Source: Celoporthe dispersa (Eukaryota > Ascomycota > Sordariomycetes > Diaporthales > Cryphonectriaceae). Taken from it: a stretch of DNA of 64,000 nucleotides. This document shows positions 11,679 to 21,837 of this stretch, one piece after another; positions within the stretch are counted from its first letter, which is position 1; each line of letters begins with the position of its first letter. The notes beneath the pieces are model-generated. The model did no database searches, was not told the DNA's origin, and was given only the letters and a program-made list of their open reading frames with translations. The stretch covers positions 6,590,501-6,654,500 of the forward strand of contig WAID01000003.1 in assembly GCA_016584495.1 (NCBI GenBank). Reading direction: 5' to 3'. The translations under genes were made by a program, and so were the position numbers.

Positions 11679-12841
11679 TAACCGCCACTTGGCCTGACAG
11701 GAATTTTTGGGATGGGATAGGCTCTCATCGCTCCTATATGTATCTTACGGTAACATGATATCGGGGGCGAATACCAAGAAAAAAAAAAGATGGCAGGGTA
11801 ATGCGGATAGAAGCTTGCAGCATATCATCATAGCATTTTTTGGAGAAAGGGGGAAACGGACAGTGAGCCCAGACATCGTCTTGCGGACATAGCATGTGCA
11901 GTCTTGAGTTGATTTGACTTTGACATTCAGCATGGCACCACATAGATAGACGTACCATAATAATCAAAAACAATACGTACAAGGCTCTAATACGCTGCAG
12001 ATTGATGGTCTGTGACCCTTTGTGTCTGCTGGAAATATTGCGGGAGAGATCTGGCCACCGGATGACCTTGGGAGTGCTGGATTTGCGTTCGTCATGCTTT
12101 GAGGGAGCCACCAAATCGTCACACGGTCGGCCAAAGTAGACATCTGTGCATATGATACATTTGTAGCCTTGAGAATCCTTTGAGAAATCGACCACGCTGA
12201 ACACCTAGATGCGCCTGCTGTGATTGACACGAACCTCCATCTCATCATGCATTATCAACCCTTCCATCATACAAAAATGGCATTGCTACTAGAACTGCTT
12301 CAAGATCATGGACCACCGTTGGATGCAAACAATGAAATCCGCTCTCAGCAGCCGATGCGATGCCCATATGGCCAGAGTGCTTGAAGCTAGTCGTCAATCC
12401 AACACTCCTACCCAGAAGGACTGGCATCCTCGAGGAGCTCCACCCTTCGGCCACAACGTGTTTGGCGAGCCCCCTCGATATGGTGCCTCACACGTTTGCG
12501 TCCAAAGTTCTCGATCAGCGCACGGGATGTTTTCGCTGTATCGACCCAAGCTGCATCTGTCGACTGCTTGCAAACATGAAGCGCCAAGCCACTCGAGTCC
12601 TGAGTGGGACCTCCTCCCATCGATCTGGGAAGTCGCCGAGCCGATGCTGCTAATATTGAACAAGGGACTTATCCAGAGCTATTAGGCCGTCAGCACCCAC
12701 CGCATTGCGTTCAAGTCCCCTTGGGCCTTCTGATATATAGCTCTTGCTCTACATCGAATGCTCTCTTCGGACGGCGCCGTGGCAAACGGGGCCCAAGCAT
12801 CTGGCTTGTTATCAGGATCCACCGCCTCTGAGTGCCACTTC
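11541..12841. other. Convergent intergenic region, unclear coding potential
   Basis: Lies between the NUC1 and PFS2 3' ends. It contains a CA microsatellite at 11643-11678. Between about 12245 and 12690 several overlapping open frames exist on both strands, but none matches a family I know, so no gene is called. Confidence 0.4.
11643..11678. repeat. CA microsatellite downstream of NUC1
   Basis: About 18 CA units with one TA interruption, 100 nt after the NUC1 stop codon. Likely length-variable between strains. Confidence 0.9.
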
Positions 12842-14871
12842 CTAGTGGGCGCGGGTATAATGGCCCTTTCGCTGCTCCATCTTAAGGCTCTCTTCCTGGC
12901 TTGGCAACGGCGCTCGTCTTCGCGCTGCGTTGGCTGCATCAGCTCCCCATATGCGCCCCAACATCCATTCCAGGAATCGGTATTGGCGGAGGCACGAAGC
13001 CGGCAGGAAGTTGCCCACTAGGTGGAGGGGGTATAAGACCGGGCGGAAGAAGACCGGGCGGTGGGGGCGCAATTCCGTTCCCAGGGGGCGGAGGAATTGG
13101 TATGCCGGCTCTTTGCATCATCTCTGCGATCTTGGCCATGTCGGGTGGATGACCTGGGTCGAATCCTGGGATGGGTGGAGGTGGTATCTGTCCATTCAAG
13201 CCCGGAGGAGGTATCGGGAAAGGGAGGTTGGGCGGCATTGGGGCGGATCCCGAGGCTAGACCAACTCCTGGAATAGCTGGAGGCGGTACACCACCACGTC
13301 CCGGCAGGGGCAGGCCCGGAATACCAGGGAAGGCGGAAGCTGACTTCATGGGCATCTTCTGATCCTCGAGGCCGTCCATCTCATCCTCGGCCTCCTGAGC
13401 CTCTTCCTCCTGTCTCTGCCTGCGATTCTTGGACCCAACAAAGGTGTTGTTTGCCATAGCCGCGGCCTCACCGATATGGTACTGGTCTTTGAGGTAGGAC
13501 GTATCGCCGGGTCTAGCACGGGTCCAAAACCGTGTGAGACGGTCATTGGATCCAGAAGCGAGGATGTGGCCAAGAGGATGCCAGTCCAGCGACCAGATGG
13601 CCATGTCATGGGCGAACGGCAGCCTGTGCGCCGGATAGATTGTCTGAAGCGGGGCCGACTCGGGGTCGGGGCTGTCGTAGACGGCCTTTGCCGCCGCCTG
13701 GCCTTCAGGAGCATTCGGCTCGTCTAGGAGACAGTGATGGAGAGCGCCATCACCACCTCCCGTGCTGAGGAGATTGGCGTGGATGGGGTGCCAGGTGAAC
13801 GTGGTGACATCCTTTTCGTGTCCTCTGATCAGGCAGATGTCTCGCATCATTCGCAGGTCGAAGATCCGGGCGGTGTTGTCGCGCCCTCCTGTGGCCAGAC
13901 ACATGCCGTTGACCCTCTCAAACATGACCTTGGTGACGGTGTTCTTGTGCCCGTGCAGCGTCGTGAGGCAGCGGCCTGAGCGGGGATCCCAGAGCTTGAT
14001 CAGATGATCCTTCGACCCGGAGGCGATGAGCCCCTTGGTTGGGTGCCAGTCGCAGGTCTTAGCATCCCAGCCGTGACCTGACAGGGTCATCTCTGCAACG
14101 CCGCCAGCAAAATCAAATACCTTGAGGGTGGAGTCATCGGAAGCCGTGACGAACTTGAGATCGGTGGGGGAGATTGCGAGGTCCCGGATAGGGTCATGAT
14201 GGCCGCGTATGCTCTCAACGTTGTTAAAGTTGGGCTGCCAGTACTTGATGATACCGTCGTGGTCTGCAGAGATCAACCAGTCGTCGGAGTGGGAGTACTC
14301 GAGGGCTCGGATGGCGGAGTCGTGCGCCTGCATGATGGTCTCGAAATTGAAAGCGGTGCCGTTCCATAGCGTGAATTCTCCACTGCTCGAAGCCGTCAGG
14401 GAGACGGCGGCCCTCGGGAGTCCATCGAACCACATTGACAGGGTGTTTGACCTTGTTGAGAGACTGATGCACCCAACGGCCTGGTATGGAATCTGCTGCA
14501 TTGGTGGTCCTTGCAGCAGGGGGGATCATCTGCAAGCACTGTAAGCGGGAGAGCCTGAAAGCCCTTTGGGGTCAATGCAACTCACATCGATGAGGTAGCT
14601 GGGGCTTGGCCTTTCGAGTTCACCTGTATAGGACCCTCGATATTTGGTATTTCGATGGCGCATCCAGTGAGTGATGGTTGCTCCATAGTCTGTGACAGGG
14701 CCTGCATTGTTTTCCAAATGTTAGAAGGGAAAGAAGAAAAGGACTCGAGCTGTACATACGCCTTCCCTTGGCCTTTGCAAAGCCATCATAGCCTCCATCC
14801 TCTCCTCCTCCTCCTCCTCCTCCACCACCTCTGCCACCCTTGTCAAAATCCCGCCTGGGGATGTAGGACAT
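12842..14871 (-). CDS. PFS2: mRNA polyadenylation factor Pfs2 (WD40), frameshifted
   Basis: WD40 subunit of the cleavage and polyadenylation factor (WDR33 homologue) that helps recognise mRNA 3' ends in the nucleus. Exons 14871-14760, 14701-14586 and 14538-12842. Residues 1-37 are Gly-rich; then come RPVTDYGATITHWMRHRNTK and the family's RWVHQSLNKVKHPVNVVRWTP. About seven WD40 repeats follow, with GHDKDV/GHKNTV-type repeat starts, then a Pro/Gly-rich tail. Two breaks are visible. At 14399-14401 an extra C in CTCCCTGACG shifts GRRL away from LTASSSGEF. Near 12946-12956 the tail must change frame to reach the conserved end RRRAPLPSQEESLK, either by one extra G in GGGG or by an 85-nt intron with a weak donor. 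Corrected length is about 640 residues (613 with the intron). Pfs2 is essential in yeast, so errors are likelier than a pseudogene. Confidence 0.9.
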
Positions 14872-16225
14872 CTTTGCTAAGTGGAGCTCATGAAGAAGGG
14901 AGCAAACACCATCAGAGAACAAGGCCGATGCAAGAAGACAGAGCTGATGGGTGATGTATGAGATGGGTCAAGGCAGCTGTGTTGAAAGGAAGCTGATGTG
15001 CATTGTTCCAGGGAGGCTTAGGTTGCTCAGTAGGTCGCTGAACCCAGGCAGCCCGGGGTAGGAGAAGAAAGCCCCACCAAAAAGATCATTCAACCAATTA
15101 AGCTGCAGTATTGGTTTGTCTGCAGCCTGCCGCCAGATGTACCCTGGCACCCTGTCACGCCTGGTACATCCTTCCATACTTGAGGCTTGCTTCACCAAGA
15201 AACCACCACCCTTTTTTTTTTTTTTTTTTTTTGGGAAGGGGGGCCGGGGGGGGTGGAATCCTGCAACCTTCACAAAACTTTGTGTTGCTTGCCATCACCT
15301 AGAAAGGCCTCTTATATTTCTGCTCTCCGAGGTCCCAATCTGAAAAGAGGCAGTTATGCCTTATACATTCTACCAAGCACCACCCAAGGCACATCCAGCC
15401 TACCGATTATTCCCGATCCCCTGGTCCCAATTGAATTCCTAACTGGGGACATTGCAGACATGGCGCAGGACCTGGGCCTGTACAAGCAGGTGCAGGCAGA
15501 GCATCCACAGCTGGTCTCTCCCACTGCGAATCAACAAACACAACCTCTGGGCATCTAAAACCCTTGAAAATTGAATACATGGGCTACACCTTATACAGTC
15601 AAATTATTGAGGTTCGGCAGCAGCGGTAAGTACATCACTAGTATCCCATTTAGCCGCCTCTAAAACGAAAGGACATCACTACATGCCAGCCCTTCGCTCA
15701 TGGCTCTACCATAGTAACAATGCCTTGCATTCCGGATCATCCCGCTTGGAACATAAGGTCAAAAATCCCCAGTCAAAAGGCCTTACACACCCTCTCTCTC
15801 CACATTCCCAAAAGATGGATGCTTCTCCAGCAATGTCACCTCACAACACGTCTCCATACCAATGTTGTCCCTCTTGTCATAAGTGTGACTTGGCATCTTT
15901 TGTGCATTGAGTGGAGAGATCCAACGGACTGCTGGCCCCGCAAACTCTCAAGGCAAGCGAGCGAACCTTAAAAATCCCAATCTAGTCCAACCGTCAATTT
16001 CAACATTGCGTCAACAGGTGACAAAGAAGGCACTCAGTCGCTCCATCTCAGTTGCAGCCTCGCCGCCACGTCCATCTTCCTGCTCTTCATCCATGTGGCT
16101 CCGTTTCCGGCTTAACAACCTCAATTGCATTCTTCAGATAAGCACTATATAATTATCAGAGGCTGGTCCACGCGTCCGCAGGGCCAATTGAGGCTCACGG
16201 CGCTGGTATTCCTTCTATCAGAGTC
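14872..16225. other. Divergent intergenic region (PFS2 / DGAT1)
   Basis: Holds the promoters of PFS2 and DGAT1. A 21-T run at 15212-15232 is followed at once by a G-rich stretch to about 15256. No convincing gene. Confidence 0.5.
15212..15232. repeat. Poly-T tract (21 nt) followed by a G-rich run
   Basis: Twenty-one consecutive T, then about 24 nt that are nearly all G with a few A, C or T. Such dA:dT tracts usually exclude nucleosomes in fungal promoters; that role here is inferred. Confidence 0.9.
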
Positions 16226-18030
16226 ATGGACGGAGCAGCCTCGTCAACAGGCGTCCAGACCGCCACCAGCGATGTTTCCCGGCGTGGTCCTCCCGACCCG
16301 CAGTCTCACCACCAGGAAAAGCTGGACGACGGGCCTCATGACACCAAGGCGCTGAAGAAGGCGCTCGCCAGCAGGAAATACCGCCACATAGCCGCGGTGC
16401 ACCAAGCCTCGAGACCCTCCACCCTGAGCCACGACGCCGCAGCCACGCCCAGCTTCCTCGGCTTCAGGAACCTGGGGCTCATCGTGCTCATCGCCGGGAA
16501 CCTGCGCCTGCTGATAGAGAACATCCAAAAGTACGGTGTGCTCATCTGCGTCCGGTGCCACGATTTCAGGAAGCAGGACCTCCAGGTTGGCTTCATTGTG
16601 TACACCCTCGTGCCGTGCTGCCTCCCTGATCGCATATCTCATTGAGCTCTTTGCTGGGTTCGAGGCACGGACACAGCGCCTGCGCATGTATAACAGGCGC
16701 AGGCGTGGTGGTGTTGGGCAGGAATTACAGGAGGGCCCGGCCGGTGATGCCAAGAGTAAGGAGCAGGAGAAGGAGACGAAAGGTGGCAGGACGTCGCCCA
16801 CCGAGGACCAGCAGGCTCGCTTCCGCATGACCTGGTATATCATCGCCGCGCTACACGCCTGCAACATCTCGCTCGGGCTGGTCATCACGTCCTGGGCCGT
16901 CTACTACTACGTCAACCACCCGCTCATCGGGACCATCGTCGAGATGCACGCCATCATCGTCTGGCTCAAGACGGCCAGCTACGCCCTCACCAACCGCGAC
17001 CTGCGGCATGCCTACCTGCACCCCCGGACCGGCGAGTCCGAGGCCATCCCCGAGCTGTACCGCTCATGTCCGTACCCCGAGAACGTCACCTTTGGAAACC
17101 TGTGTTACTTCTGGTGGGCACCCACCCTCATCTACCAGCCCGTGTACCCCCGAACCGACAGGATCCGCTGGGTGTTTGTCGCCAAGAGGCTGCTTGAGGT
17201 TGTCGGCCTGTGCGTGGTCATGTGGCTGCTCAGCGCCCAGTATGCGGCGCCGACCCTGCAGAACTCGCTCCGCGCCTGGAGGGAGTGGGATGTCGCCGCT
17301 ATGGTGGAGAGGGTGTTGAAGCTGTCGACCATCTCACTGGTCATCTGGCTGGCGGGGTTCTTTGCTCTGTTCCAGTCATTCCTGAATGCCTTGGCAGAAG
17401 TTATGAGGTTTGCGGACCGGTCTTTCTATGATGACTGTAAGTCAACTGACCACGACCTGTGCGGACGCTGGTGCTGACTGCGACGCTTTGCACAATAGGG
17501 TGGAATAGTGACAGCCTTGGGACGTATTGGCGCACGTGGAACAAGCCTGTGTCGAACTACTTCCGGCGTCACGTCTTCTCACCGCTGATGGGCCGCGGAT
17601 ACTCGTTTCAGTTCGCGGCGTTCATGGTATTTTCGCTGTCGGCCTTCCTCCACGAGTTGGCTGTGGGGATTCCCACACATAATCTCATCGGTGAGCCTGA
17701 CTGACCCTGGTAAAACTGTGTTGCCTCTCCAGCCCCAGACGGACAGCAGTAACTGATGTCTTTCTCTCTTCCCACTTTGCTCTCCCAGGCGTCGCTTTCA
17801 TAGGCATGCTCATCCAGCTACCCCTCATCGCCTTCACCAAGCGTTTTGAAAAGGCCGACTCCCCGACCAAGAAGATGATCGGCAACTGTATCTTCTGGGT
17901 CACGTTCACGACGTTTGGTCAGCCGTTTGCTGCGCTGTGTTACTTCTATGCCTGGCAGATCAAATTCGGCAGCATCAGCGAGAAGTGGACCTCGTCAAAA
18001 GCGAATAGCCCCCCGATGCCTCAACAATAG
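16226..18030 (+). CDS. DGAT1: Diacylglycerol O-acyltransferase 1 type MBOAT enzyme, frameshifted
   Basis: ER membrane acyltransferase of the DGAT1/sterol acyltransferase branch, making triacylglycerol (or steryl ester) from acyl-CoA. Exons 16226-17436, 17499-17690 and 17789-18030; both introns are GT-AG with agreeing phases. The N-terminal 75 residues are hydrophilic. NLRLLIENIQKYG (about 95) matches the DGAT1 family start of the membrane domain. The signature FYDDWWNSDSLGTYWRTWN lies near 400-418, and the MBOAT histidine is in FLHEL near 455. The C-terminus has GQPFAALCYFY as in DGAT1. Between about 16598 and 16626 one extra base separates FIVYTLVPCC from LIAYLIELF; removing one C from CTCCCTGATCG restores it and gives 547 residues. 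FYxxWWNS favours DGAT1 over Are1/Are2. Confidence 0.87.
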
Positions 18031-18490
18031 TATTGATTGTGGGCATGGGTGAAGTGACGATGGGAGAGGGGGGCGAGCGGGAGAAGTTTTGGCACATCGT
18101 TTTGATTCTTGGTTGGGGTTCTCAATCAAGCGTTGGATTGTCGTTTATCTGTCAGATATCGAATGCCCAATCTTTACAGCTTGGATTCTAGATTGCTATA
18201 TGCCAAGGCTCTCCCCATTTCTCTGTCTTTATGTTCTTTGATCTAGTCTCTTGTGCATATTTTGTTGGTCAATCATAACACACACACAGCATCCCAACGC
18301 TTGCCCGTATACCAGCAGCGTCGAAAGAGTGCACCCACCCCATGTATATTCAGTGCGACGTCCATTTTCCCCCTCGAAGCCACGCTTTCTAACCTTGCAC
18401 CGGTGCCCCAGAAAACCCTCTCCACCCCGTCCTCGTAATTTGTTGTTACATGCATACGTACATACATACATACATACATACACGGCCCTC
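18031..18490. other. Convergent intergenic region (DGAT1 / STE14)
   Basis: The two genes end tail to tail, 460 bp apart. The interval holds a short CA repeat near 18280-18293 and a CATA repeat near 18453-18482 just before the STE14 stop codon. No gene. Confidence 0.6.
18453..18482. repeat. CATA tetranucleotide microsatellite
   Basis: About seven CATA units with one CGTA variant, ending 8 nt from the STE14 stop codon, so it should lie in that gene's 3' UTR. Confidence 0.85.
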
Positions 18491-19537
18491 TCAAGGCACA
18501 AATGGAATCTTGGTTCCCACCCTCCGCCTGTAGCTCACATACTCCTCCCCAAAGAATTTGACCAAGAATCCCTCCTCGACTTTGATCCTGGCCGAGAAGA
18601 ACTTCCACAGCACCGCGGCATAGGCAACAAAGCACACCACATTCCCCATGACCAGCTGCGTGCCCAGCCCCCACCAGAAGAAGCCGAAATAGCTCGGGTG
18701 GCGCAGGTTCCCATAGATGCCCGTGGTGACGAGGGTGTGCTCGCGGCGCTGGGTGTGCTGGACGATGTGGTTGAAGCTGGGGCCGGCCTGGACCATGGCG
18801 GCGGACCGCACGGCCTGCCCGACGAGGACGCAGGCCAGGCCGAGCAGCAGGCCCACGGTGCCAAGCGGGGTGGGCGCCCAGTGGCGGTGGGGGAAGAACA
18901 GGCCGGTGAGGAGGCACTCGGCCGAGGCGGCGGCGTGGGCGATGGCGTAGGCGGGCCAGTTGGCGGTCAGCAGGAAGGAGGAGACATCGGCCTCGCGGGT
19001 GTTGTAGGCGGCTGTGGTCCAGAACTCGAGGAAGTGAAAGGCGGACAGGGCGGTCAGGGAAGAATGGGAGGCGCCAGAGCGGGCTGTCTGTGAGCGCGAG
19101 CACGGTGGCGGTGCCGACCAGGCCGGCGGTCAGGGCGATGCCCAGGCAGAAGAGCTCGCAGCGCGATGCCGGAGAGCGACTTGGGCTGGCCGGGAAGGTA
19201 GGGCTTGTCCGGGCTGTAGGCGTCGAAGCGCGACTCCGCGAAGGGGCTGAGCGTGGGTAGGGTGTCAGCAAGGGTGGACGACACAGAGCTGGAGCGCGAG
19301 TGGGCGCGCAGGCCGTCGTGGTGAGACGTCTGGACCTGGGACTGGATATCCAGGAGGGCGACGTGGCCAAGGGAGCGCCGCCTGCTGCTGCGCGTGACGC
19401 TGCTATCACGGCCTGAGGTGCGCAGGGAGGAGGAAGAGGAGGAGAGCTTCCGAGGACCATCGTCTCCCGCCGAGGCGAGGGCTGGTCTGGGGGAATAGGG
19501 GGAATGCTATGGTGGTTGAGGAGGCAGGAGAGGACAT
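18491..19537 (-). CDS. STE14: Isoprenylcysteine carboxyl methyltransferase (Ste14/ICMT), three frameshifts
   Basis: ER membrane enzyme that methylates the C-terminal prenylcysteine of CaaX proteins (Ras, Rho, mating factors) using S-adenosylmethionine. The C-terminus is typical: TGIYGNLRHPSYFGFFWW (RHPSY near 278-282), GTQLVMGN, then RIKVEEGFL and YVSYRRRVGTKIPF. The preceding hydrophobic helices and FLEFWTTAAYNT also fit ICMT. Three single extra bases break the frame: in the C-run region near 19489-19503, at about 19166-19172 (CTGCGAGCTC), and in CCC just before TGACC near 19060-19064. Removing them gives one protein of about 347 residues starting MSSPASSTT, with no intron needed. The Ser/Arg-rich N-terminal extension of about 110 residues is longer than in the yeast enzyme (239 residues). 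All three shifts have the same sign. Confidence 0.82.
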
Positions 19538-20716
19538 TTTGAATAATATTTTTTCCACTTCTTGTTTTGTTGATTCCGTACAGAGCAGAAGAAAACAAGT
19601 CGCGTGGGTTGGGCAAGAAAGACGGGCTGGACCATTACACCAAGTGCTGATCGATGACCCGATTGAGAACGGATCGAGGGAGAAGAACCATTACTTTTCG
19701 GTAGTGAGACAAGAAAATCCTCACCTCGCGCGGCTCTGGGTTCCAGAAACGCTGGCGCCTTCCATGACGTCTGGTGCTGCGTGCCTGACGTGCTTATCTC
19801 AGGGAGTCTTGTCGGAGAGAGGCAGCGCGATCGCAACCTCTTGAGTGAGAGCGAGCCTGAATAGGGCTTGAATGGGAGGGAGGGCGTGTGTGAGCGTTGG
19901 CGGTGACAAAGGAGGAGGGTCAAAAGGTTTGGCGTTCCTTTCTCAGCTCAGGCCATTGGGCCGTGTAGGCGAACCCCTCAGATATTCAGGGGGGCTTCAT
20001 ATATATAAGCACTCTTGACCTCAACCAACATATAAATGCAAGGACAAGTCCAGAACAATGATGAGTGTTGGTATTATTGTCCCATGTACTTGTGTGTGTG
20101 AAGTCCAAGGGCCTCGACAACAGAACATCAGGCCTAGAGCCGGAACCGAGCTTAGTACCACCAGAGTACTGGAGCCTCAGGGGACAGGGGGCCCAAAGCG
20201 GCTGTACCAGGCAGGTACACCCCTCTGCCTCCCGCACAATATTTTAGCCCCTGCTACTGTCTAGTTCGTACAAGGGACCACCCACCAAATGTCCAAAGTG
20301 ATATATGCTCGCATGCCACCCAGCCAGTAAGTCGGATAGTGAAAAAGGCAGCAAGCGATCCCAACGAGATTGGAACTTGCAATTTTCAGAGCCGGCTCAT
20401 GCTACAACCGAGATATGACGCCCTACAATGACAGGAGCCGGAGACAGTGAATGCTCATTCCGAGAGCTGAAGCCGCCCGACAGGCTGGCTGGCATCATGA
20501 CGCTTGAGATCTCACGATAATGTCTTCTGGCCTCAAATCCATCAGAAATGAGAAGAGGCAATCGTCGGATTTCGTAGCAGGACATTTGTTTCATGAGTTC
20601 ATTCAATGACTGAATTATTAAGAATAGAGAGGCAGGCCACTCGTGTCACTCTTGAAGCCTCCTACGTAACCTATGCCGTCAGGTGTACACAGTCAGTCAA
20701 CAAGGAAGAGAGACAC
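19538..20716. other. Intergenic region (STE14 promoter, hydrophilin 3' side)
   Basis: Upstream of STE14 and downstream of the Gly-rich gene. A TATATATAAG sequence occurs near 19998-20009. No gene recognised. Confidence 0.45.
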
Positions 20717-21607
20717 CTAGTAGTTGTCTGATGACCCAAAGCCAGCAGCCTCATCCCGCTTCTCGCGGCCCTTCTGCTCCAGCTTCTGGTTGTTCAGCTT
20801 GTCGCCAGCCTTCTCCATCAGCTTGCCCAGCGTGCTGTCCTTGCCCGTGCCACCGCCCGCAGCGCCACCGACGCCGCCGCTGCCGTACTCGTCACCACCG
20901 GTGTTCCCGGAGCCATAGCCGCCACTCTGGTTACCATACGAGTCAGAGCCGAGACCTCCCTGGCCAGAGCTGCCATAACTGTCAGAGCCCCCCAGGCCGC
21001 CAGCGGTGCGGCCGGAGCTGCCATACGAGTCCGAGCCCACGCCGCCGGAGCTGCCAAAGTTGTCGCCGGTATTGGAGCCGAAGTTGTCCCCACGCCCGCC
21101 GGAGCTGCCAAATTCCTCGCGGCCCGCGCCGCCGAGGTCCTCGCGCCCGGTGGAGCCGATGTTGCTGCCGACCTCACCACCAGAGGCGAAGTTGCCTCCG
21201 CCTGCGCCACCGGAGCTGAAGTCGCCCGCACCCTGGCCGGCAGAGCCGAAGTTGTTACGACCAGAGGACAGGGAGTCGCTGCCGAGGTTGTTGCCGGTGG
21301 ACCCCTGGTTGAAGGCGTCGTCGCCGGATCCGAAGTTATCACCGCGGCGGCCCGAGCCCTGATGAGGAGACAGGTGGTCAGCATGATTGGGTCACTGCCG
21401 AGGACGACAAGGTCACGTAGAGAGAAGGAGGATGAGGAAGAAGAGGAAGAAAAGGAAGAAAAAAGAAGAAGAAGGGTATGTCCTTACGAAGCTCGAGTCG
21501 TTGCCGCCGTAGTTAGACTGTCATGAGGTCAGCATGGCTGCTGTGAGAGATGTAGAAACACATTGAGCCAGGCGGGTACTCACATCGTCGTTGCCGCCGA
21601 AAGACAT
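20717..21607 (-). CDS. Gly/Ser/Asn-rich hydrophilin-like stress protein (DDR48-like)
   Basis: A hydrophilic, low-complexity protein of 231 residues. Exons 21607-21584 (MSFGGNDD), 21517-21488 (SNYGGNDSSF) and 21358-20717; introns are GT-AG and phase 0. Residues 18-185 are degenerate repeats of the form DNFGS, DSYGSSG, GGxGS, with most hydrophobic positions being Phe or Tyr. The last 45 residues change character to a charged helix (GKLMEKAGDKLNNQKLEQKG), then end SSDNY. There is no signal peptide or membrane helix, so it should be cytosolic. Composition resembles fungal DDR48-type and other hydrophilins induced by drying, heat or osmotic stress; this is a resemblance in style and not a proven domain. 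The promoter carries stress-type motifs (see separate entries). The reading frame is intact. Confidence 0.75.
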
Positions 21608-21719
21608 GGTGATGGATTTGTGGTAGGTTTCTGTTTTTGGATCGTGGTATGATTGTAGTGGGTAGTAGGTTTAGGCACACAGACCAAACTTCTTTCACAA
21701 CACTGAGGCAAGCCTCAAG

Positions 21720-21735
21720 TATATATATATATATA
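21720..21735 (-). promoter_or_regulatory. TA-repeat TATA element of the hydrophilin gene
   Basis: Eight TA units, 113 nt upstream of the ATG at 21607, a suitable TATA position for a strongly inducible fungal gene. Inference from sequence and distance. Confidence 0.55.
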
Positions 21736-21792
21736 CAGACCCAACACCACACCTTGCATCGCGGCTTGCGAGTCCAGGCCGCCGCGTTTCCG

Positions 21793-21837
21793 CCCCTCGA
21801 CCCCTCCTCATGAGTCCTACGTCACCGGAGGCCCCCT
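21793..21837. promoter_or_regulatory. Cluster of STRE motifs and one CRE-like site
   Basis: Three CCCCT motifs (AGGGG on the coding strand of the hydrophilin gene) start at 21793, 21801 and 21833, and TACGTCA, a half CRE/ATF site, lies at 21818-21824. They are 185-230 nt upstream of the hydrophilin ATG. AGGGG is bound by Msn2/4-type factors and TGACGT by ATF/CREB-type bZIPs in fungi, so stress control is likely but untested. Confidence 0.5.

Noticed and set aside
12245..12690. Overlapping 90-125 codon frames on both strands, one looking like the end of an ankyrin-type repeat
   Set aside because: No continuous frame with plausible splice sites and no motif beyond a short likeness.
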